Notes under the pieces: model-generated
Told to the model about the DNA's origin: nothing
Database searches by the model: none
Seen by the model: only the letters and a program-made list of their open reading frames with translations
Shown here: piece by piece, positions 27,017 through 34,599 of the stretch
Position numbering within the stretch: position 1 is the stretch's first letter
Layout: each line of letters starts with the position of its first letter
Made by a program: the position numbers and the translations under genes
Assembly (NCBI RefSeq): GCF_013371215.1
Contig: NZ_JABWMH010000005.1
Coordinates: 62,001 to 126,000, forward strand
DNA length: 64,000 bases
DNA from: Parasphingorhabdus flavimaris
Lineage (GTDB): Bacteria > Pseudomonadota > Alphaproteobacteria > Sphingomonadales > Sphingomonadaceae
Reading direction: 5' to 3'

Positions 27017-27886
27017 CTACATCGTCGGGACCGGAACCTCGCCCGAATAATCATAAAAGCCCTTGCCGGTCTTGCGGCCCAGCCAGCCGGCCTCGACATA
27101 TTTGGTCAGGATTGGCGCGGGACGATATTTGGGGTCGCCGAAATCATTCTGCAGCACCCGCAGGATTTCAAGCAGCGTGTCGAGTCCGATCAGGTCGGCC
27201 AAAGTGATCGGCCCCATCGGATGGCCGAGGCCCAGTTGCACGCCGCGGTCGATATCTTCCATCGAAGCGGTGCCTTCACCGAGCGCGAAGAATGCTTCGT
27301 TAAGCATCGGCAGCAGGATGCGGTTGACGACGAAGCAGGGCGAATCCTTCGCCATGACCGGCGACTTGCCCACCGCTTTGGCAAAATCACTCGCCATTGC
27401 GGCGGTCTGATCGCTGGTCGCGAGACCGCGGATGACTTCGACCAGCCCCATCAACGGAACCGGATTGAAAAAGTGCACGCCGACGAACCGCGAAGGATCT
27501 TTCACCGACTGCGCCAGCCTGGTGATCGAAATCGAGGACGTATTGCTCGCCAGTATCGCCTGATGGCCAAGCACTTCGGAAGCGGCGGCAAAAATCTGTC
27601 GCTTGATCTCCTCGCGCTCGGTGGCGGCCTCGATAATGATATCGGCACTGGCCATCGGGTCCAGCTGCACGATCGGCTCGATACGGGACAAGGCCGTGTC
27701 GGCTGTCTGCCGGTCGATCTTTTCCTTGTCGACCAGTCGCGTCAGCTGCTTGGCGATGCCGGCCTTGCCGCGTTCGGCAATCTCGAGGCTGACGTCCGAC
27801 AGATAGACATGATAGCCTGCCTGTGCCGAAACCTGTGCGATACCGGCACCCATTTGTCCCGATCCGATTATGCCAATTGCTTTCAT
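27017..27886 (-). CDS. 3-hydroxybutyryl-CoA dehydrogenase family protein
   Basis: A 289-residue 3-hydroxyacyl-CoA dehydrogenase. The NAD-binding start is '[20 protein letters not shown]', followed by '[14 protein letters not shown]' and the catalytic segment '[17 protein letters not shown]' with its active-site His; the Glu is in 'VEVIRG'. The C-terminal dimerisation domain has '[20 protein letters not shown]', the short-chain-type signature. It oxidises (S)-3-hydroxybutyryl-CoA or reduces acetoacetyl-CoA. ATG 27886 has AAAGG 6 bp upstream. It stands alone between the epoxide hydrolase gene and a divergent DUF1176 gene. Confidence 0.92.
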   Translation of the reverse strand: MKAIGIIGSGQMGAGIAQVSAQAGYHVYLSDVSLEIAERGKAGIAKQLTRLVDKEKIDRQTADTALSRIEPIVQLDPMASADIIIEAATEREEIKRQIFAAASEVLGHQAILASNTSSISITRLAQSVKDPSRFVGVHFFNPVPLMGLVEVIRGLATSDQTAAMASDFAKAVGKSPVMAKDSPCFVVNRILLPMLNEAFFALGEGTASMEDIDRGVQLGLGHPMGPITLADLIGLDTLLEILRVLQNDFGDPKYRPAPILTKYVEAGWLGRKTGKGFYDYSGEVPVPTM

Positions 27887-27962
27887 TCCATGCCTTTCGC
27901 GCTGTTCCTCGTGATATCACAAGCCACTAGCGATTGTCGGGCAAACTGGCTAGATTGCAAAT

Positions 27963-29054
27963 ATGCCCCCGATCATATTCATAGCTGGCCTGTTTGCCGC
28001 CGTCGCCACAACCGCCGCCTTGCCGGTGCCACAGCCGGGTGAAATCCCGACCTTCAGGGACTGGGCCGTCGGCTGCGACAATATCGGCAATTGCGAGGCG
28101 GTATCGCTGCTGGCCGAAGAGGAAGGCGGCGGTTTCGACGACTGGGGTGGTCCGATCTCGATCATCCGTACTGCGGGCGATGACGATATTTTCAAAATCC
28201 GTGTCCTGTTCGATGGCAAGGGATTCGACCGCTATAAAATGATGGTCGACGACAAGCTGGTCGACACCGGTCCGATCGTCGAAAGCGACTATCCGATCGA
28301 GATTGTTGGCGAGGACGCCAAGAAAGTCGCTGACGCGATCATCAAGGGCAAGCGGCTGGTCGTGCAGGGACCCACGGGAGAAAATATCACCCGGATTTCG
28401 CTGGCCGGCTCGTCCGCGGCACTGCGCTACATCGACCAGAAACAGGGTCGCGCCGGTACGGCCACCGCTCTGGTCGCCAGGGGCAAGCGGGCATTCCAGC
28501 CCGCGAAGGCCGAACTGCCAATGATCGCCGTCGACCAGTGGGAGACCTCGAAGCTGGTTCCCGAGGCCGGCGCTCTGGTTGCCCTTGCCGAGGATTCGAA
28601 ATGCAAGGAAGACCGCTACGGGCTGGTCGAGGATCAGGCCTTTCCACTCGGCAAGCGTGGAGATGTATATCGCGCACTGGTGCTGATTTCCTGCGGCTCC
28701 GGCGCCTATAATTTTACCAGCGCGCCTTATGTCGGCGAATATCAAAAAGACGATAGCGCTGGCTGGACCTTCACCCCTGCCAGATTTGACCGCCAGCCAT
28801 CATGGGGCGGAGAAGGCAACCAGCCGCTGCTGGTCAACGTGGGCTGGGACGAGCAGGACCAGACGCTCAGCAGCTTTGGCAAGGGCCGCGGTCTTGGTGA
28901 CTGCGGCAGCGCCGAAAATTACGTCTGGGATGGAGAAATATTCCGCCTGATCGATGCCAGCGCGATGCATGAATGCCGTGGAGCCTATCAGTGGATCACC
29001 GTCTGGCGCGCCCAGTATCGCAAAGCGGACCAGGCTGCGACGACCGGGAAATAG
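27963..29054 (+). CDS. DUF1176 periplasmic protein
   Basis: A 363-residue protein of the DUF1176 family. A short signal peptide (about residues 1-20) is followed by 'FRDWAVGCDNIGNCEAVSL', the family's conserved N-terminal motif with two Cys, and later pairs of Cys ('EDSKCKEDRYG', 'LISCGSGAYN', 'LGDCGSAENY', 'AMHECRGAYQWITVWRAQY'). The Cys pattern suggests disulfide-stabilised periplasmic domains. Function is unknown. It ends 3 bp before the convergent egtD stop. Confidence 0.88.
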   Translation: MPPIIFIAGLFAAVATTAALPVPQPGEIPTFRDWAVGCDNIGNCEAVSLLAEEEGGGFDDWGGPISIIRTAGDDDIFKIRVLFDGKGFDRYKMMVDDKLVDTGPIVESDYPIEIVGEDAKKVADAIIKGKRLVVQGPTGENITRISLAGSSAALRYIDQKQGRAGTATALVARGKRAFQPAKAELPMIAVDQWETSKLVPEAGALVALAEDSKCKEDRYGLVEDQAFPLGKRGDVYRALVLISCGSGAYNFTSAPYVGEYQKDDSAGWTFTPARFDRQPSWGGEGNQPLLVNVGWDEQDQTLSSFGKGRGLGDCGSAENYVWDGEIFRLIDASAMHECRGAYQWITVWRAQYRKADQAATTGK

Positions 29055-29057
29055 TCC

Positions 29058-30017
29058 TCAGGGCGCGTGCTTGTATGGGTGGGCTTCCACCAGCATCAGG
29101 GTGAAATAATCGCGCTCGTCGCTCCATTCGTGCAACGGCGTCCAGCCGCCGGCCCGCAGCATCAGACGGGCATCGCGCAAGCCATATTTGTGACTATTCT
29201 CGATATGCAGTCGCTGGCCCTCGACCAGCGCGTGGGCCGCCCCGTCGATTGAAAATTCCACATCCTCCTGCGCTTCAAGATAAATCTCGATCCGGGCATA
29301 AATGTCGCTCCAGACAGCAACATGCCGGAATTTGTCCACGGGAATATTGCCGTCCAGTTCGCGGTTGATCCGGTCGAGCAGATTGAGCGAAAATTGCGCG
29401 GTCACGCCAGCGCTATCGTCATAGGCGTTGACCAGTATCTGCTCGTCCTTGATCCGGTCAAAGCCGATCAGCAGTTGCGCGCCTTCGCCCAGGGTTTCGC
29501 GCATGAAACGGAGCAGGTCGACCGAGGTGCGGGCGATCATATTGCCAATCGTCGAGCCGGGGAAAAAGCCGAGCTTGGGCATGTCCGCCACCGCTTCTGG
29601 CAGTTCAACCCGCTTCATGAAATCTGCCTCGACCGGGAGTATCGGCAGATCCGGAAATTCGTCTTGCAGCTGTGATGCGCTATGCTCGAGAAACTCGCCG
29701 CTGATGTCGATCGGGACATAGGCCGCCGGATCGATCGCCTTCAGCAGATGGGGGGTCTTGGTGGAACTGCCGGAGCCAAATTCAATCACCGCCCGCTTCG
29801 GTCCCACGGCTGCTGCAAAAGCGTCACCGTTGGCCTCCAGCAGCTTTGTCTCGGTCCGGGTCGGATAATATTCGGGAAGTTCGGTAATCTCCTCGAACAG
29901 CTCCGATCCGCGCCGGTCGTATAGCCAGCGCGCCGGAATCGCAAAGGTCTGCCTTTCAAAACACCGTCTCACGTCCTTGCGAAAGGTATGATCGACAAGC
30001 GTAGTGGTCATATCCAT
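29058..30017 (-). CDS. egtD: L-histidine N-alpha-methyltransferase (ergothioneine biosynthesis)
   Basis: A 319-residue SAM-dependent methyltransferase of the EgtD family, which trimethylates histidine to hercynine. Visible are 'YDRRGSELFEEITELPEYYP' near residue 32, the SAM motif 'VIEFGSGSSTKTPHLL', 'YVPIDISGEFL', 'LGFFPGSTIGN' and the histidine-binding 'INRELDGNI' region. Start ATG 30017 has AGGA 7 bp upstream; the longer open frame upstream runs antisense-like through egtB in another frame and is not used. It lies 16 bp behind egtB, forming the two-gene ergothioneine operon. Confidence 0.93.
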   Translation of the reverse strand: MDMTTTLVDHTFRKDVRRCFERQTFAIPARWLYDRRGSELFEEITELPEYYPTRTETKLLEANGDAFAAAVGPKRAVIEFGSGSSTKTPHLLKAIDPAAYVPIDISGEFLEHSASQLQDEFPDLPILPVEADFMKRVELPEAVADMPKLGFFPGSTIGNMIARTSVDLLRFMRETLGEGAQLLIGFDRIKDEQILVNAYDDSAGVTAQFSLNLLDRINRELDGNIPVDKFRHVAVWSDIYARIEIYLEAQEDVEFSIDGAAHALVEGQRLHIENSHKYGLRDARLMLRAGGWTPLHEWSDERDYFTLMLVEAHPYKHAP

Positions 30018-30033
30018 GGGGGTGTCCTTTGCG

Positions 30034-31104
30034 TCAGATATTTTTGGCAAGCCGCAGTCCGCAGAACTGCCAGCGCTGGTGGGGGTAGAAGAAATTGCGG
30101 TAACTGGTCCGGACATGGCCGGGCGGCGTGGCGATGCTGCCACCCTTGAGCACCGCCTGTCCCGACATGAACTTGCCATTATATTCACCCACCGCCCCAT
30201 CGGCGGGTGCGAAGCCCGGATAGGGTAGATAGGCGCTGCCGGTCCATTCCCAGACCGCTCCGCTGTTGGGCAAGCCATCACTGGCAGCAACTTCCCACTC
30301 CGCTTCGGTCGGCAGGCGCGCGCCGGCCCATGTTGCAAAGGCGTCGGCTTCATAATGGCTGACATGTTTGACCGGTGCCGACGGATCAACATCGAGCGTC
30401 CCGGACAGACCAAATTCGGACCATCGCTGATCAGACGTGCGGCTCCAGTATAGCGGCGCCTCGATAGCCTCTGCCTGCACCCAGGCCCAGCCGTCGGACA
30501 GCCAGAGACGGGCGTCGCGATAGCCGCCGTCTTCGAGGAACCCGAGCCATTCGCCATTGGTCACCGGACGATTGGCGATCGCATGCGGGTTTAGCAGCAC
30601 ATCGTGGCGCGGCCCTTCGCAATCAAAAGCAAAAGCCGGACCGTCATGACCGATCTGCTGGATTCCGGTCCTGCCCTCGATCCATTGCACTGGCCCGGGA
30701 TCGGCAGCGCGTGCGGTCGGCTTGGCCGAATAAGCGGGCTTGAGAGGATTGCGGGAGAAGAGATGCAATATGTCGGTGAGCAGCAATTCCTGATGCTGCT
30801 GTTCGTGATTGAGGCCCAGTTCGACGAGATCGAGCAATTCCTCCGGAAATCCTGCCATCGCCTCGGCCATCGCGCCATCGACATGGCTGCGATAGGCCAA
30901 CACTTGATCGATCGACGGGCGGGTCAGCAGGCCACGTTCCGGCCGCGCGTGCCTTGCGCCTTCGGCTTCATAATAGCTGTTGAACAGATAGGGAAAGGCT
31001 TCGTCGAAAAGCCGATAGCCAGGCACATGGTCGCGCAGCAGAAAGGTTTCGAAAAACCAGCTGATGTGCGCGAGATGCCATTTGGTCGGTGAAGCATCGT
31101 CCAT
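30034..31104 (-). CDS. egtB: ergothioneine biosynthesis protein EgtB (N-terminus probably longer)
   Basis: Non-haem iron sulfoxide synthase joining hercynine to a thiol. From ATG 31104 it is 356 residues: a DinB-like domain with iron ligands at His13 or His10 ('KWHLAHISWFFE') and His100/His104 ('LNHEQQHQEL'), then a formylglycine-generating-enzyme-like domain with 'NRPVTNGEWLGFLEDGGY' and 'LPTEAEWEVAAS', ending 'RTSYRNFF...FCGLRLAK'. The family starts about 35-50 residues earlier, and conserved sequence (LLERFRQVRTHSLRLAEG) continues upstream in frame. No ATG, GTG or TTG exists there. The best candidate is ATC 31257, preceded by GGAG. egtD follows 16 bp later. Confidence 0.88.
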   Translation of the reverse strand: MDDASPTKWHLAHISWFFETFLLRDHVPGYRLFDEAFPYLFNSYYEAEGARHARPERGLLTRPSIDQVLAYRSHVDGAMAEAMAGFPEELLDLVELGLNHEQQHQELLLTDILHLFSRNPLKPAYSAKPTARAADPGPVQWIEGRTGIQQIGHDGPAFAFDCEGPRHDVLLNPHAIANRPVTNGEWLGFLEDGGYRDARLWLSDGWAWVQAEAIEAPLYWSRTSDQRWSEFGLSGTLDVDPSAPVKHVSHYEADAFATWAGARLPTEAEWEVAASDGLPNSGAVWEWTGSAYLPYPGFAPADGAVGEYNGKFMSGQAVLKGGSIATPPGHVRTSYRNFFYPHQRWQFCGLRLAKNI

Positions 31105-31379
31105 CGATTGCGCGGTCGCGTCGGCGTCGCTCAGTCCTTCAGCGAGCCGCAGCGAATGGGTTCTGACCTGTCTGAACCGCTCCAGCAGTTCACCCGATCG
31201 GGGAATATTTTTTGCGTCGGATGAAGGCGGACAGGGAGAGTGCGGTTGGCTGGCGATCGGTCCTACTCCGGTGGATGCTCGGGCTCGTTCTGGAACATAG
31301 CGCGAACGATGATTAGGTCAACAACGCATATTTGCGCGGGATGGTTGCAAGAATTCATCGCGCGTTCCGGGAATGCGGG

Positions 31380-31961
31380 CTAGCGCGATGCCCCCGGCAC
31401 CCAGAGAATATCATCTTTGCCGCCATTATTCAGCGCCCGGCCGAGCACGAACAGATAATCCGAAAGGCGGTTTACATAAGCCAGAGCCTGCGGATTGATC
31501 GCCATTTCCCGGGCAGCGGCGACGCAGGTCCGTTCGGCCCTGCGGGCAATCGCCCGCGTGCAATGGATGGCTGCAGCGGCCTTCGAACCGCCTGGAAGAA
31601 TGAAGCTGGTCAGCGGATCCAGATCGGCATTGACCGTATCGATTTCCGTTTCCAGACGCTCGACTTGAGACGGCACGACCCGAAGCACCATTTGCGAAGG
31701 GGCAAAATCGTCGCCCTCGACCGCCGGTGTCGCCAGATCAGCGCCAAGATCGAACAGATCGTTCTGGATGACCCGCAATGTCCGGACCAGCGCATCGTCG
31801 TCGGCAATTTCGCAAATCGCCAGACCGAGCGAACTGTTCAGTTCATCGACGTCGCCAATGGCCGCCATGCGCGGATCATTTTTCGCCAGCCGGGATCCGT
31901 CAACCAGTCCCGTCGTGCCGTCGTCGCCGGTCTTTGTGTAAATCTTGTTGAGTTTTACCAC
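31380..31961 (-). CDS. PduO-type cob(I)alamin adenosyltransferase
   Basis: A 193-residue ATP:corrinoid adenosyltransferase of the PduO family, which makes adenosylcobalamin. The N-terminal 'KIYTKTGDDGTTGLVDGSRL' is the ATP-binding signature, 'DVDELNSSLGLAI' the subunit-interface motif, and 'RAIARRAERTCVAAAREM' plus 'YVNRLSDYLFVLGRALN' the conserved C-terminal helices with Arg and Glu catalytic residues. The protein forms trimers in homologues. It precedes the HIG1-like gene's stop in the same direction, 12 bp apart. No cobalamin riboswitch was seen, as gene spacing is too short. Confidence 0.93.
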   Translation of the reverse strand: MVKLNKIYTKTGDDGTTGLVDGSRLAKNDPRMAAIGDVDELNSSLGLAICEIADDDALVRTLRVIQNDLFDLGADLATPAVEGDDFAPSQMVLRVVPSQVERLETEIDTVNADLDPLTSFILPGGSKAAAAIHCTRAIARRAERTCVAAAREMAINPQALAYVNRLSDYLFVLGRALNNGGKDDILWVPGASR

Positions 31962-31973
31962 CGGGCGAGCCGA

Positions 31974-32204
31974 CTAGCTCTGGCCACCGGCCAGAACCAG
32001 CAACACGACCACCAATACGATGGCAATCGCCTGATATTTGACCCGCGCAAACATCATCTCGTTCTGCTTTTTATGCGATGCGGTGATGCCGTCAGCGTCG
32101 ACATCGTCCGGCTTCATATTGGCAAAGGCAATCAGCCCGCGCGCGAGTGCAAAAACAGCGGCGCCAGCGGCTGCGAGGATCATCAATATCAAAATATAGC
32201 TCAT
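31974..32204 (-). CDS. HIG1-domain small membrane protein
   Basis: A 76-residue protein with two transmembrane helices (about residues 3-27 and 55-73). The intervening loop 'KQNEMMFARVKYQAIAIV' matches the HIG1 consensus (Met-Met-x-Ala/Arg-Arg-Val-x-x-Gln). In mitochondria HIG1 proteins (Rcf1/Higd) stabilise cytochrome oxidase supercomplexes; alphaproteobacterial members are thought to be related. It lies between gluQRS (15 bp upstream) and the adenosyltransferase (12 bp downstream), so it is co-transcribed. The functional assignment is by motif only. Confidence 0.78.
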   Translation of the reverse strand: MSYILILMILAAAGAAVFALARGLIAFANMKPDDVDADGITASHKKQNEMMFARVKYQAIAIVLVVVLLVLAGGQS

Positions 32205-32219
32205 GTGTTCACCTTAAAC

Positions 32220-33104
32220 CTATGAAAGCGAGATTCCAACCGGGAAGATGTTCCGGCGGAGTTGCTGGACCAGTTCATAACCGTCGTGGCCCGCCATCCG
32301 CAATACGGACAAAGAGGCAGAATCGCGACTTTTCGAGAGCTTTGCACCGCTTTCGTCAAGCAACAGGGGATGGTGGAAATAAACCGGCGTCGGCAGGTCC
32401 AGCAGCGCCTGCAGCACGCGATGGACATCGGTCGACGCAAAGAGATCATCACCGCGCACGACATGGCTGATGCCATCGCGGGCATCGTCCAGCGTCACCG
32501 CCAGATGATAGGCGACCGGCATATCCTTCGGGACAATGACGACATCACCAAGCTTTCCGGCATCAACGATCTGCTTGCCGTGCCGTTCGTCCACCCAGTC
32601 AAGCGGCCCGGTCCTGGCCATTGCCTTTGCGATATCGAGGCGCCAGCTATGCGGCTCGGTCCGTGCCCGTTGTTCGGCGAGGGCGCGGTCGAGATGACGG
32701 CAGGTGCCGGCATAAATCGGGCCATCCGGCCCTTCGGCCGGCGAGCCGCCCTCCTGAATCTGGCGCATGCTGGCACGGGTACAGAAACAGCGGTAAAGCA
32801 TATCCATGGACTTCAGTCGCTCCACCGCGGCAGCATAGCTGTCCCAGCGATCGGACTGGAAAATCACCGCCCCGTCCCAGAGCAGCCCGAGCCAGCGCAA
32901 ATCGGCGAGGATCGCGTCGACAAATTCGGGGCGGCTGCGCCCTTGGTCGATATCTTCGATTCGAAGCAGGAAACGGCCACCGCGCTCGCGAGCGAAATCA
33001 TGCGCCACCATCGCGGCATAGGCGTGACCCAAATGCAACAATCCGTTGGGGCTGGGAGCGAAACGCACCACAATATCTCGATTTAATTGACCACTTGACG
33101 TCAT
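32220..33104 (-). CDS. gluQRS: glutamyl-queuosine tRNA(Asp) synthetase
   Basis: A 294-residue truncated glutamyl-tRNA synthetase paralogue. It has the class I motifs 'FAPSPNGLLHLGHAYAA' (HIGH-like HLGH) and 'KLSKSRDSASL', and lacks the anticodon-binding domain, which distinguishes it from GltX. A putative zinc site is suggested by 'RCFCTRASM' and 'YAGTCRHLD' (Cys pairs near residues 105-140). GluQRS attaches glutamate to the queuosine base at position 34 of tRNA(Asp). It is the first gene of a three-gene minus-strand group and diverges from the HNH gene. Confidence 0.93.
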   Translation of the reverse strand: MTSSGQLNRDIVVRFAPSPNGLLHLGHAYAAMVAHDFARERGGRFLLRIEDIDQGRSRPEFVDAILADLRWLGLLWDGAVIFQSDRWDSYAAAVERLKSMDMLYRCFCTRASMRQIQEGGSPAEGPDGPIYAGTCRHLDRALAEQRARTEPHSWRLDIAKAMARTGPLDWVDERHGKQIVDAGKLGDVVIVPKDMPVAYHLAVTLDDARDGISHVVRGDDLFASTDVHRVLQALLDLPTPVYFHHPLLLDESGAKLSKSRDSASLSVLRMAGHDGYELVQQLRRNIFPVGISLS

Positions 33105-33190
33105 GATGAGGATATTGTTCTTTGTGTCATCGTCATGTCATGTTCTTAGGGATAAAGAACGGGCAGTAAAGGACAAGGGAGACAGCGCTT

Positions 33191-33757
33191 ATGTATCACC
33201 CCGACTTGCTGAGGCATCCGGAAAGCTGCCCTTCGCTCGTCCTCAACGCCGACTATACGCCTCTTTCTTATTATCCGCTCAGTCTGTGGCCTTGGCAAAC
33301 TGCGATAAAAGCGGTGTTTCTCGACCGGGTCGATATCGTCTCCAGCTATGAGCGCGAGGTACACAGCCCCAATCTCGACATGAAAATCCCGTCGGTGATT
33401 GCGCTGAAGAAATATATCAAGCCGTCCGAATATCCGGCCTTTACCCGGTTCAACCTGTTCCTGCGCGACAAGTTCGAATGCCAATATTGCGGATCACCCA
33501 ATAATCTGACCTTCGATCACGTCATCCCGCGCCGCCAGAATGGCCGCACGACCTGGGAAAATGTCGCCACCGCCTGCCTGCCCTGCAACCTCAAGAAAGG
33601 CGGCCGGACACCGAAAGAGGCGCACATGCAGCTCGCCAACCGGCCGATCAAACCGACCAGCTGGCATCTGCAGGAACATGGCCGGGCTTTCCCGCCCAAT
33701 TTCCTCCACGATACTTGGCACGACTGGCTCTACTGGGATATCGAGCTGGAGAGCTGA
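33191..33757 (+). CDS. HNH endonuclease-family protein
   Basis: A 188-residue protein with an N-terminal 'SLVLNADYTPLSYYPLSLWP' segment shared by a widespread alphaproteobacterial HNH family. The nuclease core has two CxxC zinc pairs, 'FECQYCGSPNNLTFDHVIPR' and 'ACLPCNLKKGGRT', around the HNH residues (Asp-His and Asn). A 'GRTTWENVATACLPCN' stretch carries the Asn. It is not next to a restriction or phage module; chromosomal members of this family are conserved and may act in DNA repair. An 86-bp gap separates it from divergent gluQRS. Confidence 0.88.
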   Translation: MYHPDLLRHPESCPSLVLNADYTPLSYYPLSLWPWQTAIKAVFLDRVDIVSSYEREVHSPNLDMKIPSVIALKKYIKPSEYPAFTRFNLFLRDKFECQYCGSPNNLTFDHVIPRRQNGRTTWENVATACLPCNLKKGGRTPKEAHMQLANRPIKPTSWHLQEHGRAFPPNFLHDTWHDWLYWDIELES

Positions 33758-33772
33758 CTCGCCCAGGCTTTC

Positions 33773-34489
33773 TCAATCCTCGATGGCAAGAAACCGGAAT
33801 GTCTGGCCGAGACTGTTGAAAATCCCGTGCGCGAATATCAGCGGCATGATGTTTTTTCTTCCGAACCAGAGATACATCAACGCAAAGGCGAAACCACCCG
33901 CGCCGGTGATCAGGGCGCCGTGCATGCCTTGATAATAATAATGGCGATATCCAAAAAATATCGAGGAGAAAAGCGCGGCGGCAAGGTCCGCCTTGATGCC
34001 GCCGCCGAAGGCAACGCTCGTCCGATCGATAACAAAAGCGCGGAACAATAGTTCCTCGAAAAAGGAACCGTGAGTCCAGACCAGCAGCATGATCCCAATA
34101 TAGGCCGCCAGATTGCCTTCGATATGATCAAATCGCCCGCTCGCGCCGACATCTTCGAAAAACGCATCGGCAAACAGCTGCATTATCTGCGTTGCGGCAA
34201 TGAAGGCGATCATCGAAACCAACGTCAGACCGACCGTCCTCCACCAGTTTTCCGGCCAGCGGAACCCGAGATCTTTCCATCCCAATCCCCTGCGTCGCAG
34301 CAGGATGGTACCGATAATCATCGCCGAAACCGTCGAAGCAGGCCCTGCGTAAAGATAGCTATAGGGCAGCACTGATTGCTTGACGATGACCAGCACCGCC
34401 AGAATTATCAGCAGGTCGAGCAAAGCGCCCGGGTCGAAGCGGCCCGCCTGCTTTGTTGGCGTCCCATCCGATTCAGAAATGCCTGACAT
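33773..34489 (-). CDS. CPBP-family intramembrane glutamic protease
   Basis: A 238-residue multi-pass membrane protein of the CPBP/Abi (Rce1-like) family. The catalytic Glu pair is in 'HGSFFEELLFRAFVIDR' (about residues 138-154), followed by 'FFGYRHYYYQGMHG' with the second-motif His and 'PLIFAHGIFNSLGQ' with the last His/Asn. Six or so transmembrane helices are visible. Eukaryotic Rce1 cuts prenylated proteins; bacterial members are linked to bacteriocin immunity or unknown maturation events. It is convergent with the HNH gene (15 bp apart) and divergent from ppc. Confidence 0.87.
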   Translation of the reverse strand: MSGISESDGTPTKQAGRFDPGALLDLLIILAVLVIVKQSVLPYSYLYAGPASTVSAMIIGTILLRRRGLGWKDLGFRWPENWWRTVGLTLVSMIAFIAATQIMQLFADAFFEDVGASGRFDHIEGNLAAYIGIMLLVWTHGSFFEELLFRAFVIDRTSVAFGGGIKADLAAALFSSIFFGYRHYYYQGMHGALITGAGGFAFALMYLWFGRKNIMPLIFAHGIFNSLGQTFRFLAIED

Positions 34490-34599
34490 ATGCCCCCGCC
34501 CTCATCTTAGGTGTATTATCCACATATAACACCAGACATTATTCTTGCAAGCGCGCAGAATTTCTTGACCAAAACCCTGTCGCGGTGCAGCACAGGCCC

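Noticed and set aside
30018-30557. Upstream extension of egtD to 30557
   Set aside because: This part lies in another frame of egtB; ATG 30017 has a good Shine-Dalgarno and matches the family start.
34453-34599. Earlier ppc start at 34453
   Set aside because: It overlaps the divergent CPBP gene and adds sequence unlike PEP carboxylases.
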